A stretch of DNA of 22,115 bases, from contig JAFGRR010000032.1 in assembly GCA_016935035.1 (NCBI GenBank), positions 1 through 22,115 on the forward strand, read 5' to 3'. The notes beneath the pieces were generated by a model. It saw nothing but the letters and a program-made list of their open reading frames with translations. It was not told where the DNA came from and ran no database searches. Shown here one piece after another: positions 1 to 7,074 of the stretch. Within the stretch, counting starts at the first letter, position 1, and every line of letters begins with the position of its first letter. The stretch is from Phycisphaerae bacterium. Lineage in GTDB: Bacteria > Planctomycetota > Phycisphaerae > UBA1845 > Fen-1342. The translations under genes were made by a program, and so were the position numbers.

Positions 1-100
1 CGACGAGCTTTTCCAGCCGCGCGAACTCGGCGGGATATTGCTCCTGGGTCGGCAGCGGAAACTCTTCGCCATCGGGACTGAGACTGACCTTTGCACTCAT
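1..100 (-). CDS. Unidentified protein, 5' end only
   Basis: Only the first 33 codons are present; the gene runs off the left edge. The product starts MSAKVSLSPDGEEFPLPT and is hydrophilic, with no signal peptide or membrane segment in the visible part. The start is well supported: an AGAGGAAA Shine-Dalgarno lies about 8 bases upstream of the ATG. It is on the same strand as, and 104 bp downstream of, the CPGS-like gene at 205-1524, so the two could be cotranscribed. The opening faintly resembles, from memory, some proteins annotated as nucleotide-sugar dehydrogenases, but no domain is visible and no function is assigned. Confidence 0.7.
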   Translation of the reverse strand, partial: MSAKVSLSPDGEEFPLPTQEQYPAEFARLEKLV

Positions 101-204
101 GATGTAATTTCCTCTGATCGTGACGTCGTGACAGGAAGTGGCGCCAGCAAACATGTGGCGTCAAGCCTCCGTGCCTGACGTCACTTGCACAGTAATGGCG
201 CCGG

Positions 205-1524
205 CTACAGTACCCGCTTGATGGCGGCTTCGAGCTGGCCGGCGTCCTTTTCTTCAAGGTCGTACCGCACACGCAGCGCGGGCTTGTTGATGTCGAGCAA
301 ACGCGTCAGGTCGATCGGCGTGCCGATCAGCACCACGTCACAATCCGTCGCGTTGATTGACTGCTCGAGCTCGTCCATCTGCTGCTGGCCGTAACCCATC
401 GCCGGCAGAACCTCGGACACGTGCGTGTACTTCGCGAAGGTACCCTTTATCGAACCCACGGCGAACGGTCGCGGATCAACAATGCGCGCCGCTCCGAACT
501 GCCGTGCCGCGACGTGCCCGGCGCCGTATTCCATCTCGCCGTGCGTCAGCGTCGGCCCATCCTCGACCACCAGCACGCGCATGCCCTTGACCAGTTCGGG
601 CTGGTCAACGGAGACTGGCGAGTTGGCCATGATCACCGTGGCCTTGGGGTTCGCTTCCTTCACATTGGCCAGTACCGTCTTGATGTCCGCCGCCTGGGCC
701 GTGCCAACCTTGTTGACCACGATCACGTCGGCCATGCGCAGGTTGGTCTCGCCTGGGTAATAGCGCAGTTCGTGGCCCGGGCGATGCGGATCGACGACCG
801 TGATCAGCAGGTCGGGCTTGTAGAACGACATGTCATTGTTGCCGCCGTCCCACAGCACCACATCCGACTCGGCCTCGGCGGCCGCGAGAATTTTGGCGTA
901 ATCGACGCCGGCAAAAACCAGGTTGCCCGCCACGATGTGAGGCTCGTACTCCTCACGCTCCTCGATCGTGCACTCGTGCTTATCGAGATCGGCCAGCTCG
1001 CCGAACCGCTGGCAGATCTGTTTTGTCAGGTCGCCGTATGGCATCGGATGCCGCACAGCGGCGATCCTCTTGCCCAGCTTCTTGAGAATCCCGGCCACCG
1101 CGCGCGTGGTCTGGCTCTTGCCGCAGCCGGTCCGCACCGCGCACACCGCGATCACCGGCTTCTTACTCTTGAGCATCGTGTGACGGTGGCCCAGCATTAT
1201 GAAATCAGCACCGGACGCGTTCACCAGCGCCGCCTTGTGCATCACGACCTCGTGCGGCAGATCAGAGTATGCCATCGCCACCAGATCGACATCGTGCTTG
1301 GCAATCAGTCCTGGCAGCTCTTTTTCGTCGTAAATCGGGATCCCACCCGGGTAACGCGGCCCCGAAAGCACGGGGGGGTACGTGCGACCGGCAATATCTG
1401 GGATCTGCGTCGCGGTGAATGCCACGACTTCGTAGGCGGTGTTGTCCCGCCAGTACGTGTTGAAGTCGTGAAAGTCCCGGCCGGCGGCCCCAAGAATGAT
1501 TACCTTGCGCACATTCGTGCTCAT
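205..1524 (-). CDS. Cyclic 2,3-diphosphoglycerate synthetase-like P-loop protein (predicted GTPase/ATPase)
   Basis: A 439-residue soluble protein. Residues 6-22 hold a Rossmann-like opening (ILGAAGRDFHDFN). A P-loop (AVRTGCGKSQTTR) lies at about 129-141, followed by WDGGNND and VDPHRPGHE stretches near 220-245 and an IVVNKV motif typical of P-loop GTPase-like folds. This arrangement matches the family of archaeal cyclic 2,3-diphosphoglycerate synthetase, which in thermophilic methanogens cyclises 2,3-bisphosphoglycerate with ATP. Bacterial members are mostly uncharacterised, so the family call is firm but the reaction is not. The ATG has a GGAGAG ribosome-binding site 6 bases upstream, and a sigma70-like promoter lies at 1622-1650. 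The gene downstream (1-100) may share the transcript. Long frames on the opposite strand are composition shadows. Confidence 0.85.
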   Translation of the reverse strand: MSTNVRKVIILGAAGRDFHDFNTYWRDNTAYEVVAFTATQIPDIAGRTYPPVLSGPRYPGGIPIYDEKELPGLIAKHDVDLVAMAYSDLPHEVVMHKAALVNASGADFIMLGHRHTMLKSKKPVIAVCAVRTGCGKSQTTRAVAGILKKLGKRIAAVRHPMPYGDLTKQICQRFGELADLDKHECTIEEREEYEPHIVAGNLVFAGVDYAKILAAAEAESDVVLWDGGNNDMSFYKPDLLITVVDPHRPGHELRYYPGETNLRMADVIVVNKVGTAQAADIKTVLANVKEANPKATVIMANSPVSVDQPELVKGMRVLVVEDGPTLTHGEMEYGAGHVAARQFGAARIVDPRPFAVGSIKGTFAKYTHVSEVLPAMGYGQQQMDELEQSINATDCDVVLIGTPIDLTRLLDINKPALRVRYDLEEKDAGQLEAAIKRVL

Positions 1525-1621
1525 GCGGTCTCTCCACCACTAACGTTAACAAAGATACGAGATGGTACGGGATTGCGACGAGTGTCACCGAGCCCTCGCC
1601 AGGCAACCAACTGCATAAGTC

Positions 1622-1650
1622 AATATAACCCCCGCGTGCCGCCGTCTCAA
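1622..1650 (-). promoter_or_regulatory. Sigma70-like promoter of the CPGS-like gene
   Basis: On the minus strand TTGAGA (1645-1650) is followed after exactly 17 bases by TATATT (1622-1627), four or five of six matches in each box. The predicted transcript start is near 1615, giving a leader of about 90 nt to the ATG at 1524. It lies in the gap between the transposase remnant and the gene. This is a motif reading only. Confidence 0.6.
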
Positions 1651-1667
1651 CCCAGGGCGATCGCATC

Positions 1668-1856
1668 TTAATTCGCCTGGGTGAGGGCTGTGAGCAGGTA
1701 GTCGTGATCCCAGCCACGGTAGAGGCGTTTAATTTCGGTGCCGGCCGCTTTGCTGGACTCTGTTGTCAGCAGGTTCAACGCGATTCGGCTCAGGCGGAAG
1801 AAGTTCTCGGCCGCGTGGCCGGCGCGGAGGCGGCGACGATCCCGTAAGCAGCGACC
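1668..1856 (-). pseudogene. Transposase C-terminal remnant (ISAs1-like DDE transposase)
   Basis: Too short to be found as an intact gene. Read on the minus strand, codons from 1856 down to a TAA at 1668-1670 give a peptide containing GHAAENFFRLSRIALNLL, then KRLYRGWDHDYLLTAL. The GHAxEN...L..IALNLL...K.KR...GWD.DYLL pattern is characteristic of the C-terminus of ISAs1-family and related DDE transposases, just after the catalytic core. An in-frame TAG at 1857-1859 and the absence of a start or of the DDE residues show that it is a fragment. No terminal inverted repeats or target duplication were recognised, and the remaining 46 bp up to the next gene carry nothing recognisable. Family assignment is from memory of the motif. 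Confidence 0.7.
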
Positions 1857-1902
1857 CTACCGCGCGTCCGAGGCCGGCGCAACCCTAACACATGTAGAAC
1901 AA

Positions 1903-3528
1903 CTAGAGCCCCCGGGCCAACCCGCAAACCCGCGATTTAGATGCGATGGCTCGGGGGGAGTGCTCGACGCGGCGCACGATCATTTGGCGTGCGGTGGAGC
2001 GCTCGCCAAAAGTTGCAACGCTGCGCCACTCGTCGCGCGGCAGGACGGCCCAGAAGTACGACGGCGTAACATCAGCGGTTCGCGCATAGTCAACGACGTA
2101 ATCAACACCCTGGAGTTCCAGATACTCGCCGGTACCACGGCCAGCCTTGATCCAGCCAAGGTACTCACGGTCGTTGACCAGACCGTCCAGGTTGATCAAC
2201 GTGCACCGGCTGAAATAGGCCAGTTCGCCGGCATTCCAGGACGCGACGCGGGCGCCCGGCGGCACGTTGTCACGCAGCCAGCCGGCCGCGGCCAGACGAT
2301 TGGCGGACGCCGTCTCCACGAAGGGTGGAACCAGCAGGGCAGCGACCGCGAGCGGCGTCTTCACGAGTCCGATGACTACCGGCACGCAAACGCCGGCCTG
2401 GGGCCACATTCGCGCGCAGATGATCCCGGCCCAGACGCAGGCGGATAACTGCTGCGGCGTGTAATACCAAAGTGTGTCAACGTGATACGCACTGAGCCAC
2501 AATCGGAACGCCAGCACGTGCACGACCAAGGCGATCATCCAAACCGCCGTCCATGATGTAAACCAGAAACGCTTGCGCGCCACCGCGAACAAGGCGAGGA
2601 TCAACAGTCCCACACGTGCAATGGAGCAAAGTGCCGGTGGCCAGATCGCGCCGACGCCGATCGCCGCCTGTTTCAGCATGAGCAGCGCGGTGTCCACGGC
2701 GGCGGACGCCAGCACGGCGGGCGACCAAGTCGGCTCGATGCGGTTGGCGATGACACGTTTGACGAGTCCGGACACCGGCGTGGGTGTGCCGCCGGCCCAG
2801 AGATTGAAGAGGACGAGCAGTGCCGCGGCCGTGCCGAGGATGGTGCTGGCCGCCACGACGGGCGCGACATGCCGGCGTGCCAGCCCCCAGACACACAGGC
2901 CCGTCCAGACGATGGCGACGATCACGGCCGAATCCAGGCGCGTCCAGCACATCGCCGCCAGAAGAATCGCGACCAGGCACCAGTGCGCGCTCGATACAGG
3001 CCGGCGGCGAAGCGAGGCAACGGCAAGCAACATGCCGGCGGTCAGTGTGCCGAGCAGGGTGTTCTCCAACCCGATCAGGTTAGGTCGCCCGGAAAGGCAG
3101 AACGCCGTCCAGAACGCGAGCACCCACAGCCCCGATTTGGCGCGCGGCTCGATGACACACGCAAACCGCCATAGCAGAAAGCCGGTCAGTGTGTTCAGCA
3201 GGGCCGCGAGAGTAAGCGTCAGGTGCAGTAGCAGAATGTGGTCGCGTGTCGCGTGTGCCAGCACCCTGACGATGATGCCCCAGGCCGCCTGAAACCCATT
3301 GGTGCGGTGCAGGCCGTCGAACGTCGGATAGCCGCACTCGGCCCAGCGATGTACGACCTCAAGCAGCAGGAACGTATCGTCGCAGGTCAGGCGCTCGAGA
3401 ATCCACGGGACGGGCCGCCACGCCGCCGCGATTTGCCACGCGCCGGCGATCAGCAACAGCCAGAGCGCGTAGCGGCGGCAGGCCGCGCGTGAGTCCGGCT
3501 CGGCAGCGGCCACAGGCGGCGCGTTCAT
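1903..3528 (-). CDS. GT-C type polytopic membrane glycosyltransferase-like protein
   Basis: A 541-residue protein with about ten hydrophobic segments, the first at roughly 20-37, and a soluble C-terminal part from about residue 410. An acidic DD pair (D50-D51, in LTCDDTF) follows the first membrane segment, and a TFDGLHRTNGFQAAW loop motif follows at 69-83, as in GT-C glycosyltransferases that use polyprenyl-phosphate sugars at the outer face of the cytoplasmic membrane. The C-terminal domain has WNAGELAYFS and NLDGLVND motifs common in this group. The ATG overlaps the TGA of the response regulator by 4 bp (ATGA) and has only a weak ribosome-binding site, so translational coupling is likely. 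It is the last gene of the lptF-lptG-regulator operon. The sugar donor and acceptor cannot be read from sequence. Confidence 0.8.
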   Translation of the reverse strand: MNAPPVAAAEPDSRAACRRYALWLLLIAGAWQIAAAWRPVPWILERLTCDDTFLLLEVVHRWAECGYPTFDGLHRTNGFQAAWGIIVRVLAHATRDHILLLHLTLTLAALLNTLTGFLLWRFACVIEPRAKSGLWVLAFWTAFCLSGRPNLIGLENTLLGTLTAGMLLAVASLRRRPVSSAHWCLVAILLAAMCWTRLDSAVIVAIVWTGLCVWGLARRHVAPVVAASTILGTAAALLVLFNLWAGGTPTPVSGLVKRVIANRIEPTWSPAVLASAAVDTALLMLKQAAIGVGAIWPPALCSIARVGLLILALFAVARKRFWFTSWTAVWMIALVVHVLAFRLWLSAYHVDTLWYYTPQQLSACVWAGIICARMWPQAGVCVPVVIGLVKTPLAVAALLVPPFVETASANRLAAAGWLRDNVPPGARVASWNAGELAYFSRCTLINLDGLVNDREYLGWIKAGRGTGEYLELQGVDYVVDYARTADVTPSYFWAVLPRDEWRSVATFGERSTARQMIVRRVEHSPRAIASKSRVCGLARGL

Positions 3529-4211
3529 GTCACCAGTTTGTAGCCGACCGCGTGTGCGGTGAGCAGGTAGCGCGGCTTTCTGGGGTTGGGTTCGATCTTG
3601 CGCCGGAGGCTGACGATGTGGTTGTCGACGGTCCGGTCGGCGGAACTCATGCCGATGCCCCAGATGCGTTCGAGCAGCTCGCCGCGCGCGACGGCTTCGT
3701 TCAGGTGCGTGTGCAGCAGGCGCAGGATCTCGGACTCGTAGTAGCCCAGGGTGATTTCCTCGCTGCCGGCGATGACCTTCTGGCGCGACAGGTCAACTGT
3801 CCGGTCGCCGATCTTGAATGTGGTTACCGTTGCGGCCGTCGAGGCACGGCTCACGCGGCGCAGGGCGGCGGTGATGCGCGCCAGGAGTTCCTTCAGGCTG
3901 AAGGGCTTGGTGACGTAATCATCGGCCCCGAGTTCGAGGCCGCGCACCTTGTCGATCTCCTGGCCGCGCGCGCTGAGGATGATGATCGGCGACGCGCAGC
4001 CCGCCGCGCGCAGGCGCCGACAGACCTCGAATCCATCAATGTCCGGCAGCATGATGTCCAGCAGCACGAGATCGGCGGGCTCGTCGCGCAGGAGTTCGAG
4101 ACCCTCCATTCCGGTGGCGGCGTGCGACACCTTGTGGTGCTCGAATTCGAGGTTGTCGCGCAACCCCATGGCCAGATCAGGTTCGTCCTCGATGATGACA
4201 ATGTGTGCCAT
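3525..4211 (-). CDS. OmpR/PhoB-family response regulator
   Basis: 228 residues: a receiver domain (about 1-118) and a winged-helix DNA-binding domain (about 130-228). Receiver residues are complete: acidic pair E8-D9, phospho-acceptor D52 (LVLLDIMLPDIDG), S80 and K102 (TKPF). The effector domain ends with the usual RTVDNHIVSLRRKIE and YLLTAHAVGYKLV signatures. The ATG lies 1 bp beyond the LptG stop, with a GAGGA ribosome-binding site formed by the last LptG codons, and its own stop overlaps the glycosyltransferase start. It is therefore an orphan regulator inside an envelope-export operon; no histidine kinase is in the window. It may control this operon or other envelope genes, but the target is unknown. 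Confidence 0.95.
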   Translation of the reverse strand: MAHIVIIEDEPDLAMGLRDNLEFEHHKVSHAATGMEGLELLRDEPADLVLLDIMLPDIDGFEVCRRLRAAGCASPIIILSARGQEIDKVRGLELGADDYVTKPFSLKELLARITAALRRVSRASTAATVTTFKIGDRTVDLSRQKVIAGSEEITLGYYESEILRLLHTHLNEAVARGELLERIWGIGMSSADRTVDNHIVSLRRKIEPNPRKPRYLLTAHAVGYKLVT

Positions 4212-4212
4212 G

Positions 4213-5295
4213 TCAGGTCCTCACGTTGGCCAGCAGTGCGGCGGCGAGCGGTCCGAAACAAAGGATGGGTGACCACACGCGCAACGCGGCGCCTTGCTCA
4301 CTGACGATTCCGTCCGCGATGAACGCCAGGCCAAGATACACGCCGCACAATACCAGCGCCCGCGCCCCGGCGCCCAGCACGTTGCCCGGCTCGCGCGTCA
4401 GGAAGCTCGGCAGAGCCAGCATCACCAGCACGAGATACAGCAGCGGCTGAGTCAGACGAATGTGGCGGTTGACCACAATGCTGGCGAGGTTGGGCAACCC
4501 GCCGGACTTCACCAGCGCGTTCATCTGTCGCAGACTCAGCATCTCGGCCCAGCCCGATCGCTGAAACAGCACCAGTTCCTCGGGGCCGCGTTTGAAGGGG
4601 TACTCGGAGATCGGCTGCCAGCGAATCGCCTCGGGCGAATCCAGCGGCGTGTCCATCGCGAGATAACGCCCGCGGTCCAGCAACCACGTCTTGCGCTGGG
4701 CGTCATACGTGGCGCCATCGGCGTCGATCAACATGTCATAGCGCCCGGCCTCGTCGGGCACGAGGATCTGCAGCCGCTTCAGTGTGCCGTGCCGCGGATC
4801 GAGACGCTGCGCCGTGAGGATCGCCTGCCGCGAATCGCGCACCATGTAGACACCCTCGGTGCGCGTGCCGGCAATGTCGTCGCGTTGCCGCGCAATCTTG
4901 TGCGCGATGCGCGGGATCACGAACTCCTTGTTGGCTTCCCACGCCACGACGATCACCACGGAGCACACCAGGATGGGGGCGGCGAGGCGCTGGAGCGGCA
5001 TGCCGGCGGCGATCAGCGCGGTCATCTCATTGTTGCGCAGCATGTTCCCGATCGTGAAGGCGGCCGCGATAGCCAGCACCGGCCCGCCAAGCTGCGAAAA
5101 ATACAGCGGCAGGTTGTAGCCGTAGAAATCAACCATGAACCCCAGAACCTGAAACACGGAAAGCGTGCGGTCCTCGACGAATTCATCGAAGTTGACCAGA
5201 ACGTCGGTCAGGACGTACACGCCAATCCCGATCGCCAGCAGAATGATGTAGCTGGTAACGAACGTGTAGGCGACGTAGCGGCTAAGTATGCTCAT
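4213..5295 (-). CDS. lptG: LptF/LptG-family permease, LptG-like
   Basis: A 360-residue protein, the usual length for the family (YjgP/YjgQ). It has an N-terminal membrane helix (about 8-32), two or three more before residue 120, a periplasmic beta-rich domain (about 125-270) and C-terminal helices after about 290. The family element LRNNEMTALIAAGMPLQRL sits in the cytoplasmic coupling region (about 87-105). In Gram-negatives such proteins pair with LptF and the ATPase LptB to extract lipopolysaccharide from the inner membrane and pass it to the LptC/A bridge. Its start overlaps the LptF stop by 4 bp (ATGA), and a GGGGGTG ribosome-binding site lies just upstream. The LptB gene is not in the window. 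Assignment to LptG rather than LptF rests on length and gene order. Confidence 0.88.
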   Translation of the reverse strand: MSILSRYVAYTFVTSYIILLAIGIGVYVLTDVLVNFDEFVEDRTLSVFQVLGFMVDFYGYNLPLYFSQLGGPVLAIAAAFTIGNMLRNNEMTALIAAGMPLQRLAAPILVCSVVIVVAWEANKEFVIPRIAHKIARQRDDIAGTRTEGVYMVRDSRQAILTAQRLDPRHGTLKRLQILVPDEAGRYDMLIDADGATYDAQRKTWLLDRGRYLAMDTPLDSPEAIRWQPISEYPFKRGPEELVLFQRSGWAEMLSLRQMNALVKSGGLPNLASIVVNRHIRLTQPLLYLVLVMLALPSFLTREPGNVLGAGARALVLCGVYLGLAFIADGIVSEQGAALRVWSPILCFGPLAAALLANVRT

Positions 5296-6962
5296 CGCTT
5301 CACCCCCACGCGGATCATTACGCAGTCGGCAATCGCCAGCCCGATGAGTCCGCCCCAGATGATGGAAGCGCCCAGAATCTCGGTCCCAGCTTTCTCCGCT
5401 GTTTGGCGGCCCATTATCATCAGTAGCATGGCAATGCCGAAGGGGATCGCCGCCAGCCCGAACGCGGCCAGCGCGCGGTTGCCACGAAACATCACACCGA
5501 GCACGGCACCCATCAGAATCGTCACCAGCGCGCTGAGGCCAAACCCGAAGCGGAAATGCAACAGGGACCGGATCTCGCGTTGCAGGGCGACGGCCTCATC
5601 CTGAAGCTCGGCACGCTTCTCGCTGATCCGCGGCTCGTCCACGCCGAGATCGACCGCCGGATCCAGCAGGGCCGCCGGCGTGCACAGCGCCAACGTCGCC
5701 ATGACATCGTCCGGCACGTTCAGGTCGCCGATGGTGAGTTCTGTTTTGGTGCGCGCGGTCTGATAGGTGGTAGAGCCCGGGTGCGCCGTTGTGACCGGCG
5801 TCTCCTCGGTCTCCATTAGTCGCACTTGGAGTTGGTACACGCGCGGTTCCTGGTCTCTGCCGACCAACTCGACGCGCGCCAGCGGCGCGCTGTATTCCGA
5901 AGGCAGGGCCGGATCATCCTCGTCACAGGTGACCCGCACTTCCATCAACTGCACGCGGCCGCGCTCAACCGCGTCCAGTGTTGCCGCGCTGATGTAATAT
6001 TGTCGTCCGTCGCCGTCGACCAGGTGAATGGGGGCACCGCTCTCGACGCGCGTGCGGCAATACTCGCGTAGATGGTAGCGCAACAACAACTCCCGTAGCG
6101 TATCAACGGCGTCGGCGATGTCGTCGAACTTCCACGGGTATACGAGTGTTTCAAGCAGCGCGGTGAGACTGAGAAATCCGGTGTTGTTTGGGAAAGGCAG
6201 GACGATATCGCGTGGTCCGAAGTACTGCTCCTCGACGTGGGCCAGGTGGTTACCGACCTGGAAGTCGCGCGCGTTCTTCCCGGTTGCAAACACCTGCACC
6301 GGATCCTTCGTGCTATCGAATTGGACCCAGGCGTATTCCGCCGTCGTCAGCCGCTCAACCTCGCCGTCGTCGGTCAGTTGCAGAAACGTCGGCGAGTCGA
6401 CCTTAAGGTAGTCGAGCTTGGGATCCCAGCCGCTCGCGCGCAGGGCGCCCGGATCGAAGTTGCTGACGGCGCGCGGAGCGGTGACGAAGAGTTGGCCGTG
6501 GCCACGCGTCCAGGCAATGTAGCCCTTGGTGCGCAGGCTCTGTTCGGCGATGCCGCGCACATTCGATCGCACAAACAGGCGCACCTGGCCAATCATGCCC
6601 GGGATGACGTAGTTCACAAAAACCAGCGAGAAGAGGGCGACAAAAACCGACAGCAGGATGGTGGATGCGAACAAGCGATGGACATTGATGCCGGCGGCGC
6701 GGCAAGCCACGAGTTCGTTATCGGCCGCCAGGCGCCCATAGACCATGGTGACGGCGAAGAGCGCCGCCAGCGGCAGCGTGAAAGTGACGAAGATCGGGAT
6801 CAGCATCGGCAGAATCGTAAAGACCTCCGCCGCCCCCACACCCTCGTAGCGCACGACGTTGAAAACCCCGCCGCCGATCGTGAACAGCGCCGTCATGGCG
6901 ATGACGGACAGGACGAACGTCTTCAGCAACTCGCGCAGCACGTAATTGTGGAGTGTGATCAT
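5292..6962 (-). CDS. lptF: LptF/LptG-family permease with enlarged periplasmic domain, LptF-like
   Basis: With the start at 6962 the protein has 556 residues (MITLHNYVLRELLKTF). Three N-terminal helices span about 12-35, 45-78 and 95-125. A long periplasmic region (about 125-455) follows, then three C-terminal helices. The family coupling motif appears as GRLAADNELVACRAAGINVHRLF (about 74-96). Usual family length is near 360-390, so about 170-190 extra residues sit in the periplasmic part, including a helical, possibly coiled-coil stretch (EKRAELQDEAVALQREI) before the last helices. A longer frame reaches 7100, but that start lies upstream of the promoter at 7045-7072 and inside the preceding gene, so 6962 is preferred; GGATGG lies just before it. 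It is the first gene of the operon and pairs with the LptG-like permease. Confidence 0.85.
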   Translation of the reverse strand: MITLHNYVLRELLKTFVLSVIAMTALFTIGGGVFNVVRYEGVGAAEVFTILPMLIPIFVTFTLPLAALFAVTMVYGRLAADNELVACRAAGINVHRLFASTILLSVFVALFSLVFVNYVIPGMIGQVRLFVRSNVRGIAEQSLRTKGYIAWTRGHGQLFVTAPRAVSNFDPGALRASGWDPKLDYLKVDSPTFLQLTDDGEVERLTTAEYAWVQFDSTKDPVQVFATGKNARDFQVGNHLAHVEEQYFGPRDIVLPFPNNTGFLSLTALLETLVYPWKFDDIADAVDTLRELLLRYHLREYCRTRVESGAPIHLVDGDGRQYYISAATLDAVERGRVQLMEVRVTCDEDDPALPSEYSAPLARVELVGRDQEPRVYQLQVRLMETEETPVTTAHPGSTTYQTARTKTELTIGDLNVPDDVMATLALCTPAALLDPAVDLGVDEPRISEKRAELQDEAVALQREIRSLLHFRFGFGLSALVTILMGAVLGVMFRGNRALAAFGLAAIPFGIAMLLMIMGRQTAEKAGTEILGASIIWGGLIGLAIADCVMIRVGVKR

Positions 6963-7044
6963 GCAACCCATCCGCATCGCAGCCGCGGAGCTGTCAGCCT
7001 CTTTGAGCGCCCAGGGCGGCGTGCGCCGGCCGTGCCAAACGGCA

Positions 7045-7072
7045 ACTGTAGCCCCGGGCGGGCGCGTGTCAA
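7045..7072 (-). promoter_or_regulatory. Sigma70-like promoter of the lptF-lptG-regulator-glycosyltransferase operon
   Basis: On the minus strand a perfect TTGACA (7067-7072) is followed after 16 bases by TACAGT (7045-7050, four of six matches to TATAAT). It begins 3 bp beyond the stop codon of the PEP-domain gene. The predicted transcript start is near 7038, giving a leader of about 75 nt to the lptF ATG at 6962. It suggests that the four-gene operon can be transcribed independently of the gene upstream. Confidence 0.6.
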
Positions 7073-7074
7073 GA

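Noticed and set aside
421..1671. 416-codon plus-strand frame over the CPGS-like gene
   Set aside because: Opposite strand to a gene with a P-loop, promoter and ribosome-binding site; the product is His/Arg-rich with no recognisable fold.
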